From NCBI GenBank assembly GCA_021773215.1, contig JAJFKM010000073.1, positions 1-33,245 of the forward strand: DNA of 33,245 nt, written 5' to 3'. The notes beneath the pieces were generated by a model. That model searched no databases, was not told where the DNA came from, and saw only the letters and a program-made list of their open reading frames with translations. Source of the stretch: Gammaproteobacteria bacterium. GTDB taxonomy: Bacteria > Pseudomonadota > Gammaproteobacteria > Eutrophobiales > Eutrophobiaceae. Within the stretch, counting starts at the first letter, position 1. Each line of letters starts with the position of its first letter. This document shows, one piece after another, positions 1 through 7,104 of the stretch. Both the position numbers and the translations under genes were made by a program.

Positions 1-276
1 TATCTCTTTCCAAGTCGGGTCAAAATTGGCTATCACGTCACGACGCGTTGTTATTATGAGCTCGTTAAGAAATGGGTGGCCTTAATTGGGCTCAACCCAA
101 GTTGTTATGGCACGCATTCAATGCGGCGCACCAAAGCCTCGTTAATCTACAAGAAAACGAAAAATATACGTGCAGTACAATTGTTACTTGGACATTCTAA
201 ATTGGAGAGTACAGTGCGTTATTTGGGTATTGAAGTGGATGATGCCTTAGAGATAGCAGAGCAAATTGAGATATAA
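1..276 (+). CDS. Tyrosine recombinase/integrase, C-terminal part (5' end outside window)
   Basis: The frame is open from base 1, so the start lies upstream. About 91 residues of the catalytic domain are visible. They carry the HSMRRTKAS segment (HxxR box), the LLGHSKLEST segment with the second histidine, and RYL with the nucleophilic tyrosine, which is the usual order of tyrosine recombinase active-site residues. The C-terminus DDALEIAEQIEI is typical of short stand-alone integrases, not of integron IntI or XerC/D. The enzyme would cut and rejoin DNA at a short target site. It points into the repeat-bounded array and ends about 120 bp before the first element, so it is a candidate recombinase for the array or its first cargo gene. 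That link is inference. Confidence 0.88.
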   Translation, partial: YLFPSRVKIGYHVTTRCYYELVKKWVALIGLNPSCYGTHSMRRTKASLIYKKTKNIRAVQLLLGHSKLESTVRYLGIEVDDALEIAEQIEI

Positions 277-285
277 ACAGAAGCT

Positions 286-319
286 GTCATCTGTGGTTTA
301 TTTCTGAGCCACAGATGAC
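286..319 (+). terminator. Hairpin after the integrase gene
   Basis: An 11-bp perfect inverted repeat (GTCATCTGTGG and CCACAGATGAC) with a 12-nt loop begins 10 bp after the integrase stop codon. It lacks a clear T-run, so it is a terminator-like hairpin rather than a proven intrinsic terminator. Confidence 0.4.
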
Positions 320-362
320 CTATTTCCGACTCATCTATATTGAGTAGATCTAGAGTCAAAAT

Positions 363-384
363 TAATCATCTAAATAGATGATTA
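363..384. repeat. 22-bp palindrome between integrase and array
   Basis: The sequence is a perfect 10-bp inverted repeat (TAATCATCTA and TAGATGATTA) around two central A residues. It lies between the integrase gene and the first array element. It could be a protein-binding site, for example for the recombinase, or a hairpin; nothing decides between these. Confidence 0.5.
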
Positions 385-396
385 GAAGAATATTTA

Positions 397-455
397 TGTC
401 TGCTTTCAAAATTTCGTTAGAATAGAAATATTCAACTACCGACCCAAAGCAGACA
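397..455 (+). repeat. Array element R1 (59 bp, diverged left half)
   Basis: First copy of the element that recurs through 10757. The arms TGTCTGCTT and AAGCAGACA are complementary and the right half keeps the CGACCCAAAG block. The left half lacks the TGGCCGA block found in later copies, and the total is 59 bp instead of 53. Confidence 0.75.
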
Positions 456-506
456 TAACGGATGACGACCTAACAACACCATTCAATTTTAAAATTAAAG
501 GCAAAT

Positions 507-1100
507 ATGAAAAAAACAATAATTCTACTATTAATATCTCTGCTCTTTTCATACTCAAATTTATCTTATGCTTATGAAGAGGGACCAGATAAAGTTGTTA
601 AACAAACAGTTGAGCGGGTTTTATCTATATTAAAAGATAAAGGACTAAAAGAAGAAGAAAAGAAATATATGGCATTCAATATTATAAAAGAACATGTCAG
701 TTTTAAAGATATGTCAAGACGAATACTTGCATCAAATTGGAAAATAGCAACTGAAAAACAAAAAGAAGAGTTCATGTCTCATTTTCAAAATATATTACTT
801 AATAAATATTGGAGAAGAATGAAACGTTATTCAAATGAACGTATAGAACATACTCTTGTTAGTTATGACAATGAAAATGTTGCTACAGTCGAAATCCGTA
901 TTCTAATAACAAAAGATGATGTTGAGATTCCAGTCGCATACCGAATGAAAAAGTATTTGGGTGTTTGGTTAGCGTACGATATTAATATTGAAGGGTTGAG
1001 TTTGGTGCAAAGTCATCGTAGTAAATATAAAAATATTATTAAAAATGATGGTGTTGATGGTTTGCTTGAAATAATGTGGCGAGAGGCGAATATAATATAG
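507..1100 (+). CDS. MlaC/Ttg2D-like phospholipid-binding protein
   Basis: A 197-residue secreted protein with a cleavable signal peptide (about residues 1-22, ending SYA). The body matches MlaC, the periplasmic carrier that moves phospholipids between outer and inner membrane for the Mla ABC transporter. Visible family hallmarks are the FKDMSRRIL segment, the WKIATEKQKEEF segment, and the C-terminal YDINIEGLSLV, HRSKYKNII and DGLLEIM segments. Length is close to normal for MlaC. A shine-dalgarno-like AAAGG precedes the ATG. No mlaE, mlaD or mlaF lies nearby, so this is an orphan MlaC carried as cargo between elements R1 and R2. It may supply a paralogous carrier or act alone; the family call is firm, the role here is not. 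Confidence 0.85.
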   Translation: MKKTIILLLISLLFSYSNLSYAYEEGPDKVVKQTVERVLSILKDKGLKEEEKKYMAFNIIKEHVSFKDMSRRILASNWKIATEKQKEEFMSHFQNILLNKYWRRMKRYSNERIEHTLVSYDNENVATVEIRILITKDDVEIPVAYRMKKYLGVWLAYDINIEGLSLVQSHRSKYKNIIKNDGVDGLLEIMWREANII

Positions 1101-1125
1101 TAAAAACATTTAATGGAGTAAATTT

Positions 1126-2424
1126 ATGATAAATAAAATAATGTTGCTTATCACTACACTTTCATTATTTTTATTGATTTCCTGTGGCATTAAAAACAAT
1201 GATGGGAATATTGAAGAGATTAAAAAACAACTTGATATTGGGATTATTGAATTAGGAAGCGAAAAATTAAAAATAATTAAATCTCAACTTGATTCTATTC
1301 TAAAGAATGAACCAAAGAATCATAAAGCCCTAATAGAATTAGCCAGATATTATATAAAAACTGCGTATAAAAAAACTAATCATGACTATACCATTGTATA
1401 CGATCAAGAAATATTGAAAGAAGCGAAAAAAGCTCTAGATAAGTCATTGGAAATTAATAGTAATTATGCTGACACATATATTTATTATGGAAATTACTAT
1501 GAAGGTATTCTGAATTACGATAAAGCACTAGAAGCTTTTCAAAAGGCAGATAAATTAGGAACAATAAACCCGTGGCTTTATACGAGATGGGCAACATTAT
1601 TATTAGCGCAAAAAAAGCCTGACGAAGCAGCTTCTCTTTACGAGAAAGTAATTGAGTTGTCAGCAGATAATAAGACCACCTTAGCGAGTGCAAATGAGTT
1701 TTTAGCACGTCATCACGAACGTTTAGGCAATCTTGATTTAGCTAATAATTACTACTTAAAAGTTATCGAAATACTGCCTAAGAATGCATGGATAAGAGGG
1801 AGTTATTCACAATTTTTGAGAAGCAAACTTGATAAAATAGATGATGCATTAAAGTATGCCGAAGAAGCGTTGACGTTAGCTGTTTATGGTATAGGTCGGG
1901 GGATATATGCTGATGCATTATATGCCAAGTGGGCAAAAATCTTAAAAGAAGAACCAAACTCTAAAGAGGCAGAAGTCTATTTCACTAGAGCCAACTCATT
2001 ACAACCCAATTTAGCAACAGTTGCATTATTTGTGGGAGGTAATGAAATAAATAGATACGTTGCTGATGCATTATTTGATTATGGTTTAATTTCAATTGAT
2101 GAAGTTCATCAGGACACAGGCATGTCATTACTGAGCCAAGCTATTTATGCGGGCTATGATGGGTTTGTTCCAAATGAAAAATTTGCTAAGTATTTATTAG
2201 AAAAAGGCGCAAATCCAAATGTCTATAATACTGATGGTTGGACCCCATTACTGTTGGCGGTAGATGATGGTCTATTTAATATAGTTAAACTGCTAATGCA
2301 ACATGGAGCAAATCCGGAGATGACCCATGGGGAAAGTACGTACAATGCTTTATATTTAGCCAAAAAAAGAAAGCATGATGAAATTACCAACTATATGAGT
2401 TCTTATCAGGAAATAAATAATTAA
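1126..2424 (+). CDS. Lipoprotein with TPR and ankyrin repeats
   Basis: A 432-residue lipoprotein. The N-terminus has a hydrophobic stretch ending in a lipobox (LISC, Cys20), so it should be lipid-anchored in the periplasm. About four tetratricopeptide repeats follow, roughly residues 95-290 (for example NYADTYIYYGNYYEG and the PDEAASLYEKVIEL helix pair). The C-terminal ~110 residues are ankyrin-like, with LLEKGANPN, GWTPLLLAV and LLMQHGANPE. Both repeat types mediate protein contacts and no catalytic motif is visible. GGAG stands 8 nt before the start. It lies only 25 bp after the MlaC-like gene without an element between them, so the two form one unit and may be co-transcribed. Confidence 0.85.
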   Translation: MINKIMLLITTLSLFLLISCGIKNNDGNIEEIKKQLDIGIIELGSEKLKIIKSQLDSILKNEPKNHKALIELARYYIKTAYKKTNHDYTIVYDQEILKEAKKALDKSLEINSNYADTYIYYGNYYEGILNYDKALEAFQKADKLGTINPWLYTRWATLLLAQKKPDEAASLYEKVIELSADNKTTLASANEFLARHHERLGNLDLANNYYLKVIEILPKNAWIRGSYSQFLRSKLDKIDDALKYAEEALTLAVYGIGRGIYADALYAKWAKILKEEPNSKEAEVYFTRANSLQPNLATVALFVGGNEINRYVADALFDYGLISIDEVHQDTGMSLLSQAIYAGYDGFVPNEKFAKYLLEKGANPNVYNTDGWTPLLLAVDDGLFNIVKLLMQHGANPEMTHGESTYNALYLAKKRKHDEITNYMSSYQEINN

Positions 2425-2516
2425 TGAGGCAACTATCTAAAAATGATGTTGATGAATTTTAGTGGACGCATCCTAATCAGCCACTCCCAGAAGACGTGCC
2501 AAAAGGGCGCTACTGA
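2424..2516 (+). pseudogene. Short ORF remnant with in-frame TAG
   Basis: An ATG overlaps the preceding stop codon (TAATG). The frame reads MRQLSKNDVDEF, then TAG at 2460-2462, then WTHPNQPLPEDVPKGRY before TGA. The sequence on both sides of the TAG looks protein-like, which suggests a small decayed gene. It could equally be non-coding chance. No homologue is recognised. Confidence 0.3.
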
Positions 2517-2528
2517 GTTTAATCGTTA

Positions 2529-2581
2529 TGTCTGCTTATGGCCGAAATAAGAATGAAGATAAGATCGACCCAAAGCAGAAG
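2529..2581 (+). repeat. Array element R2 (53 bp)
   Basis: Left arm TGTCTGCTTATGGCCGAA; right half CGACCCAAAGCAGA. The last bases of the right arm are changed (AGAAGG), which creates a purine-rich stretch before the next gene. Preceded by GTTA, as in attC-type ends. Confidence 0.85.
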
Positions 2582-2595
2582 GGATGCTTGTAGAC

Positions 2596-2790
2596 ATGAC
2601 AGATAATAACTATCGTTTATATGTAGGTTCAAAAATCAGAACCACCCACGAATCATTTGATGACGCAAAATCAGAAGCTGATAAACATATTTCAAAAAAA
2701 CTAGAATTGAGAATAGAAAGTTTAACCGGAAATTCTGCTACAGACTTCTGGGCCTATATCTACGAAGTAAATGAATGGGTTAGATCCTAA
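2596..2790 (+). CDS. Small hypothetical protein (64 aa)
   Basis: I do not recognise this protein. It is small, soluble, mixed-charge and has no signal peptide or membrane segment; it begins MTDNNYRLYVGSK and ends EVNEWVRS. An in-frame ATG at 2584 would add four residues, but it sits directly against the end of element R2 with no room for a ribosome site. GAAGGG at the R2 end lies 12 nt before the ATG at 2596, so that start is preferred. The stop codon directly abuts element R3. Single small genes of unknown function are common cargo of cassette arrays. Confidence 0.6.
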   Translation: MTDNNYRLYVGSKIRTTHESFDDAKSEADKHISKKLELRIESLTGNSATDFWAYIYEVNEWVRS

Positions 2791-2843
2791 TGTCCGCTTC
2801 TGGCCGATTGGAGAGTTATAATAGATGTAAAGCGAAGCGGACA
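2791..2843 (+). repeat. Array element R3 (53 bp)
   Basis: Left arm TGTCCGCTTCTGGCCGA begins at the base after the preceding stop codon; right arm AAGCGGACA. The centre contains GAGAGTTATAATAG, with a TATAAT hexamer. Confidence 0.9.
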
Positions 2844-2890
2844 TTTGTTCATGATTATTAATAGATAAAAAATTCTTATCAGGGAAGAAA

Positions 2891-4237
2891 ATGGAGAAAA
2901 CTAATACCTTAAAAACCGCAAGTCTTATTTTAATAACATTGGGTGTTATTGAAACTTGCATTCTAGTATTAGCAATAATAGAAAAATTTAGTTTTAGTGG
3001 CGGCAGTATATTTTATATCTATTTTGGTTACAGGCTACTAAAAAAGGACTCAACGCATTATAGATACATTAATTTTTGGTTTCAGGCTCTACTTTCTTTA
3101 TTATTAGCAGGAGTCTTAATTTGTATTGTTACATTAATACAAATTCTAACAGTAGATAATTTCCATGTGTCTCTAGGTGTGAACTATTATTACATTTTGT
3201 TAATAATTACATACGCGACAATAGTTATATCCCTTGTTTATTTTCTTAAACACCCAAATACATTGCATGACTTAAATCTCAAAGATAAGGGGTTCAAAAA
3301 AAATACTCTATATTTGGGAAAAACAAAACTTATTGTCATTAGTGTTTTTTCAATAATATTTACAATACTAATGACTGGAATACATTTAATAAATAATCCG
3401 TATGAAAAAGCTAAGCAGGAAATTATTAATAATAAAGATATAAATAATAATTTAGGAATAATCTCATCAATTAGTCTTTTGTCTACATCGATAATGAATT
3501 GGAATGCTGAATTAAGAGTTAAGGTCATTGGGGAAAAAAATACTGGTTACTATTATGTTGATATTGATCCAGATAGAACTGTAAATATAACAATTTATAA
3601 TTATGAAAAGAAAATTAGACAAAAAAATATAAGTGCCATTATTGCACCGATGAAATCGGAATCTACGTTATTACAAACAAAGGATAATAATATTGTATTA
3701 ATCGAAACGTCATTTGAGCCGAGTCATAAAAAAACAGGAGACATTTCTCCAATTGTAAATATAGGAGAAATTGAATGGGTTCTTGACGACAGGGCACATT
3801 CTGGGATGTTTTCAATTAATGCCATACCGAATGGAAACCCTGGGAAATTATCGTATTTTGGAAATTCCTTGAGTACAGTTCTTATTAATTCAAAATTAGA
3901 TGATGAATATAAACAGTTTAACGTCAAAGATTACAAAAAAATAATCCTAAGATTCTGGCGTTATTCCACTTCAAATCCTAGTAAAACACATAATTGTTTA
4001 GGTTCCTTAGTCGTTGAATATAGATTAGATAATAAAGAGTGGAAGTCTAAAATGGTTTACTGCGGAAGACATAAATCTAATACCCCTAAATGGACTGAAT
4101 CAAACCTTGAATTTGATTTACAGAACAATAGCCTATTAGAGTTTAGGTTGGATTATGAGTATCCTCCAAACACAAGAATTGATGAAACCGCAGTTTACTT
4201 AATTGATGATTTACAAATTATTGGTATAAAGAAGTGA
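2891..4237 (+). CDS. Membrane protein with Coa1-like region and beta-sandwich C-terminus
   Basis: A 448-residue membrane protein. The first ~170 residues contain about five hydrophobic segments, the last at residues 146-168. The region that follows (NPYEKAKQEIINNKDINNNL and onward to about residue 250) resembles the cytochrome-oxidase-assembly-protein-1-type domain of small bacterial membrane proteins: PY-xxA-xxxI-xxN, LG-x-I, then a hydrophilic strand pattern ending GYYYVDI. From about residue 270 to the end comes a separate domain with alternating beta strands and motifs such as IILRFWRY and VYLIDDLQIIG, like the jelly-roll modules of extracellular proteins. An AGGGA ribosome site precedes the ATG. 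I know no named family with this arrangement. It is the only gene between R3 and R4. Confidence 0.7.
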   Translation: MEKTNTLKTASLILITLGVIETCILVLAIIEKFSFSGGSIFYIYFGYRLLKKDSTHYRYINFWFQALLSLLLAGVLICIVTLIQILTVDNFHVSLGVNYYYILLIITYATIVISLVYFLKHPNTLHDLNLKDKGFKKNTLYLGKTKLIVISVFSIIFTILMTGIHLINNPYEKAKQEIINNKDINNNLGIISSISLLSTSIMNWNAELRVKVIGEKNTGYYYVDIDPDRTVNITIYNYEKKIRQKNISAIIAPMKSESTLLQTKDNNIVLIETSFEPSHKKTGDISPIVNIGEIEWVLDDRAHSGMFSINAIPNGNPGKLSYFGNSLSTVLINSKLDDEYKQFNVKDYKKIILRFWRYSTSNPSKTHNCLGSLVVEYRLDNKEWKSKMVYCGRHKSNTPKWTESNLEFDLQNNSLLEFRLDYEYPPNTRIDETAVYLIDDLQIIGIKK

Positions 4238-4248
4238 TTTCAAGCTAA

Positions 4249-4301
4249 TGTCAGCTTCTGGCCGAATGAAGAGTTATTATTAAACTGATGCAAAGCGGAC
4301 A
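4249..4301 (+). repeat. Array element R4 (53 bp)
   Basis: Arms TGTCAGCTTCTGGCCGAA and AAAGCGGACA, with centre GAAGAGTTATTATT. It is preceded by CTAA. Confidence 0.88.
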
Positions 4302-4340
4302 TTATCGAAAATACATTATTACTAATAATACTTACTTATT

Positions 4341-5009
4341 GTGAAATATATTCTGTCGATATTATTATTGATACCTTCTTTATTGTTTGCAGAAACTAGT
4401 ACGTGTTACGGAACAACATCTAATGGTCATTTAGAGAATGGTGTTCAGCTTCCTTCAAGTGGAAATAACTATGTTGGCTATAGTGCTATAGCTCGAATTG
4501 CTGGGCGAACATATGTCCATTCAACAGTAAAAAATATCATTGTAAATTCTTATCGTAATTTAGAAAAAGAACAACCAGCGAAAGTATTTAAATATGCAGA
4601 GACTGGTTTTAAAGAAGGCGGGCAGTTCAAGCCACACAAAACACACAGAAATGGGTTGTCAGTAGACTTTATGACTCCTGTTATTAATTCTAATGGAGAG
4701 TCAGTTCATTTGCCGACTAACCCGCTCAATAAATTCGGCTACAACATTGAATTTAATGATAGTGGTAAATACGATGGTTTATCTATTGATTATGAAGCAT
4801 TGGCTGCGCATATCGTTGCTCTACATAAGGAAGCGAAGTCTCAAAGTCATGAATTATGGCGTGTAATATTCGACCCTAAGTTACAACCAAACTTATATGA
4901 AACAAAATATTCAGCTTATTTGCAAAAAAATATCAATTTCTCAAAGAAAAGATCATGGGTAAGACACGATGAGCACTATCATGTTGATTTTGAAATTCCG
5001 TGCCGGTAA
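4341..5009 (+). CDS. MepA-like (M74/LAS family) murein endopeptidase
   Basis: A 222-residue secreted protein starting at GTG, with a signal peptide ending LLFA (about residue 17). It matches the penicillin-insensitive murein endopeptidase family, zinc enzymes that cleave cross-links between peptidoglycan stem peptides in the periplasm. The zinc site can be read directly: H102 and D109 in THRNGLSVD, seven residues apart, and the HYH pair (H212, H214) near the C-terminus in HDEHYHVDF. This is the LAS-type HxxxxxxD plus HxH pattern. The length is somewhat shorter than E. coli MepA. No Shine-Dalgarno is evident, but no later in-frame Met preserves the signal peptide. The stop directly abuts R5. 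A lone hydrolase as cassette cargo could remodel the wall or attack neighbours; the latter is speculation. Confidence 0.85.
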   Translation: MKYILSILLLIPSLLFAETSTCYGTTSNGHLENGVQLPSSGNNYVGYSAIARIAGRTYVHSTVKNIIVNSYRNLEKEQPAKVFKYAETGFKEGGQFKPHKTHRNGLSVDFMTPVINSNGESVHLPTNPLNKFGYNIEFNDSGKYDGLSIDYEALAAHIVALHKEAKSQSHELWRVIFDPKLQPNLYETKYSAYLQKNINFSKKRSWVRHDEHYHVDFEIPCR

Positions 5010-5062
5010 TGTCTGCTAATGGCCGAACTGAGAGCTATGATTTGAATCACCGAAAGCGGACA
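5010..5062 (+). repeat. Array element R5 (53 bp)
   Basis: It starts at the base after the preceding stop codon. Left arm TGTCTGCTAATGGCCGAA; right arm AAAGCGGACA. The AAGG right after it can serve as ribosome site for the next gene. Confidence 0.88.
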
Positions 5063-5070
5063 TAAGGATT

Positions 5071-5487
5071 ATGAATACACACCTAAATATGATTAACAAA
5101 TCATTAGTTGTTGTCGTTTTAATATTACTTGCTGCTAGTTGCACAGATAATGAAAGTAATTATTCGAATATGTTAATTGGTTCATGGCTTGTTATTACAG
5201 AAAACCAAAGCAAAGCAATTTATTTGAAAGAAATTTATACGTTTGATGCTGATAAAAGTTTCACCATAAACTATGAATTAACAAAAAATAATACAACCAA
5301 CAATTATATTGTTTCTGGGAAATACTCTCTTGATGGTAACATTCTTGAATATGAGGCCTTAGATTCTAATTCTCCAGCAGTACCTATAGGCACTACTGAT
5401 TGGAATGAAATATTAACCCTTGATGAAGATATTTCTGTTACAAAAAGCAGCAAAGGAGTGGTCGTCACTTCAGAACGTATTAAATGA
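5071..5487 (+). CDS. Lipocalin-like lipoprotein
   Basis: A 138-residue protein with a lipoprotein signal: a hydrophobic segment followed by the lipobox LAASC (Cys24), giving a lipid anchor. The mature part opens with a tract typical of lipocalin-like domains (MLIGSWLV) followed by alternating strands with GKYSLDGNILEYE, the usual strand pattern of small beta-barrel lipoproteins that report or bind small hydrophobic ligands. There is no catalytic signature. The ribosome site AAGG sits 5 nt before the ATG and immediately follows element R5. The domain call is by pattern only; ligand and function are unknown. Confidence 0.75.
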   Translation: MNTHLNMINKSLVVVVLILLAASCTDNESNYSNMLIGSWLVITENQSKAIYLKEIYTFDADKSFTINYELTKNNTTNNYIVSGKYSLDGNILEYEALDSNSPAVPIGTTDWNEILTLDEDISVTKSSKGVVVTSERIK

Positions 5488-5491
5488 TTAA

Positions 5492-5544
5492 CTTCCGCTT
5501 ATGGCCGAAATGAGAATAACAATGAAGCTACTTCAAAGAAGACA
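5492..5544 (+). repeat. Array element R6 (53 bp)
   Basis: Left arm CTTCCGCTTATGGCCGAA, right arm AAAGAAGACA. It is preceded by GATTAA and followed by AAGGTGG, which is the ribosome site of the next gene. Confidence 0.85.
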
Positions 5545-5559
5545 TAAGGTGGTTTTGCG

Positions 5560-5748
5560 TTGCTAAATACAAGAGTCATGTTGGGATTTAAGGTTGGGTT
5601 AATAGGTTTAGTTATTGGGTTGCTAGCCTGTGCAATTTGGTTTCTTAATAAATCAATAGCGCCATATTTTTTTATCTTAACTGGAGTAACGTACATTATT
5701 GCATTTGCTATCATCATTTGGGGATCAGTTTCCCCGAGTAGAGACTAA
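5560..5748 (+). CDS. Small membrane protein (62 aa)
   Basis: Two hydrophobic segments (about residues 8-29 and 33-57) make this a small two-pass inner-membrane protein. The chosen start is TTG at 5560 because a strong AAGGTGG lies 7 nt upstream, directly after element R6; an ATG six codons later has no ribosome site. I do not recognise a family. Confidence 0.6.
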   Translation: MLNTRVMLGFKVGLIGLVIGLLACAIWFLNKSIAPYFFILTGVTYIIAFAIIIWGSVSPSRD

Positions 5749-5776
5749 TCCAAGAGGCACTCAAAAATGCACCTTA

Positions 5777-5829
5777 CTTCCGCTTATGGCCGATCTCCGT
5801 GTTTATAATTTTCAACTTCATAGCGGACA
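5777..5829 (+). repeat. Array element R7 (53 bp, diverged centre)
   Basis: The left half CTTCCGCTTATGGCCGA and right arm TAGCGGACA are clear. The centre and the CGACCC block are not conserved, yet the total is still 53 bp. Confidence 0.8.
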
Positions 5830-5891
5830 TAATAATCATCAAATAGCACATAATAAGTTTCTATTGATTTTAAAAAATAGGAGACGCCATT

Positions 5892-6332
5892 TTGACAATA
5901 TCACGGCAATCACTATGTATTGTATATGCAATTATTGCGTTAATTGCTCTTATTGGTACTTGGGGTAATGTTATTGAATACTTCAAAGGTGGTTTCATTT
6001 CAGGGACATTGCTTTTCTGGGAAGAAACTATGATAAATCCAGCCAGTCGATTCATAACTGTAGATGTGTTGTTTCTTGGACTCGCAGCTACTGTTTGGGC
6101 ATTACTGGAAGCAAATAGACTTAAAATACGTGGCGCTTGGATATATATTTTAGGTGGCGTACTAATTGCTGCCAGTGTAGCAGCGCCTCTTTTTATGATT
6201 CATCGTGAACGCGCTTTAATTAATAATGATTCGACTGGTAAAGCTGGCACGCTTCGATTGGTTGATTTAATCGGTTTAGTTAGTCTAGCTGCTTTGTTTT
6301 TTGGCTATACATATAAATCTTTAACCCTGTAA
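5892..6332 (+). CDS. DUF2834-type four-pass membrane protein
   Basis: A 146-residue inner-membrane protein with four hydrophobic segments. It has the recognisable order of the DUF2834 family: an N-terminal YAIIALIALIGTW helix, an FITVDVLFLGLAATVWALLE helix with the acidic VD, a RLKIRGAW loop, a third helix ending PLFMIHRE, and a final helix. The function of DUF2834 is not known. The start is TTG at 5892, supported by AGGAG 8 nt upstream; no ATG fits the helix 1 boundary. It is the only gene between R7 and R8. Confidence 0.75.
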   Translation: MTISRQSLCIVYAIIALIALIGTWGNVIEYFKGGFISGTLLFWEETMINPASRFITVDVLFLGLAATVWALLEANRLKIRGAWIYILGGVLIAASVAAPLFMIHRERALINNDSTGKAGTLRLVDLIGLVSLAALFFGYTYKSLTL

Positions 6333-6369
6333 CTTGGATTCAAATTACATGCCGAATATAATTAGCTAA

Positions 6370-6422
6370 TGACAGCTTATGGCCGAATGGCGAGTTATAA
6401 TAAGGAAAACCTAAAGCGGACA
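6370..6422 (+). repeat. Array element R8 (53 bp)
   Basis: Left arm TGACAGCTTATGGCCGAA, right arm AAAGCGGACA, centre GCGAGTTATAATAAGG with a TATAAT hexamer. Confidence 0.88.
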
Positions 6423-6453
6423 TAGCGTTCCTTACAAAATATAGTTATTAGTA

Positions 6454-6681
6454 ATGAAGAAAATAATTTCAGTAAAGATTGACCGAGATATTTGCTTAGA
6501 CCATGAGTTATGCGTACACGAATGCCCTCAAGTTTTTGGATTGTCTGATGAAGATGAACCAATGGTAAAGAGTGACGCACACCAATATTATAGTTCGCTA
6601 AAAGAAAAGATTGAGTATGTTGCTAATGATATATGTCCTGTTGAGGCAATCGTAATTGATTATGAATCCGATACATCTTAA
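6454..6681 (+). CDS. Single-cluster ferredoxin with a CxxHxxC motif
   Basis: A 75-residue ferredoxin. Cluster ligands read C14-x2-H17-x2-C20 near the N-terminus and C61-P near the C-terminus, with an extra C24-P. In ordinary single-cluster ferredoxins of this shape position 17 is Cys. A non-Cys residue there, including His, is known from 3Fe-4S ferredoxins that pass electrons to cytochromes P450, especially in actinobacteria. The protein is acidic and has no signal, so it is a cytosolic electron carrier. No P450 or reductase is in this window, so the partner must be elsewhere if there is one. Its stop codon runs into TTAACAAGACGTTAA before element R9. Confidence 0.85.
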   Translation: MKKIISVKIDRDICLDHELCVHECPQVFGLSDEDEPMVKSDAHQYYSSLKEKIEYVANDICPVEAIVIDYESDTS

Positions 6682-6692
6682 CAAGACGTTAA

Positions 6693-6745
6693 TGTCCACT
6701 TCTGGCCGAAATGAGAGTCACAATGAAACTTACTAATAGCAAACG
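6693..6745 (+). repeat. Array element R9 (53 bp, decayed right arm)
   Basis: Intact left half TGTCCACTTCTGGCCGAA preceded by GACGTTAA. At the expected distance the right arm reads TAGCAAACG followed by TTA, which fits AAGCGGACA poorly but resembles the attC end GCAAACGTTA seen at 10721. The fixed 53-bp frame is retained. Confidence 0.65.
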
Positions 6746-6769
6746 TTATAAAAGACAGGTTTTATTCTC

Positions 6770-6994
6770 ATGACTATGAGCCTAAAGTTTTGGATTGGAT
6801 TTTGTGGAGAGGTCATTCTTATATCAATATTTTGGCCATTCGTGATTTTGGCAGGTATTAGTTTAACTGGCCTAATTGACTTGCCAATTAGTATGTACAT
6901 ATTTGTACCTACGGCTATTGTATTTGGTCTCTCTTGGATATTATTTAGATTCAAAAAGATGAAAGAAGGTAAATACTATTTAAACGAGCTATAG
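6770..6994 (+). CDS. Small two-pass membrane protein (74 aa)
   Basis: Two long hydrophobic segments (about residues 6-34 and 40-61) are followed by a basic tail (RFKKMKEGK), as expected of a small inner-membrane protein with a cytoplasmic C-terminus. Two ATG codons (6770 and 6776) are possible starts; AGG upstream is weak. No family is recognised. It is the only gene between R9 and R10. Confidence 0.6.
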   Translation: MTMSLKFWIGFCGEVILISIFWPFVILAGISLTGLIDLPISMYIFVPTAIVFGLSWILFRFKKMKEGKYYLNEL

Positions 6995-7031
6995 GCAGTG
7001 AGTATTTATTTAAATCCACATCATGTACTAA

Positions 7032-7084
7032 CCTCTGCTTCTGGCCGAATTGAGAGTTACTATGAAACCAACCCAAAGCGGACA
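7032..7084 (+). repeat. Array element R10 (53 bp)
   Basis: Left arm CCTCTGCTTCTGGCCGAA; right half AACCCAAAGCGGACA. The centre GAGAGTTACTATG is close to the consensus. Confidence 0.88.
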
Positions 7085-7104
7085 TAATTATTAACTAAAA
7101 AATA

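Noticed and set aside
1-276. Integron integrase IntI
   Set aside because: The C-terminus and the lack of IntI-specific motifs point to a different tyrosine recombinase group, and it is transcribed toward the array rather than away from it.
5699-5968. ORF overlapping two array genes and element R7
   Set aside because: It runs across the end of one gene, a repeat element and the start of another, with low-complexity Cys/His content; it has no ribosome site.
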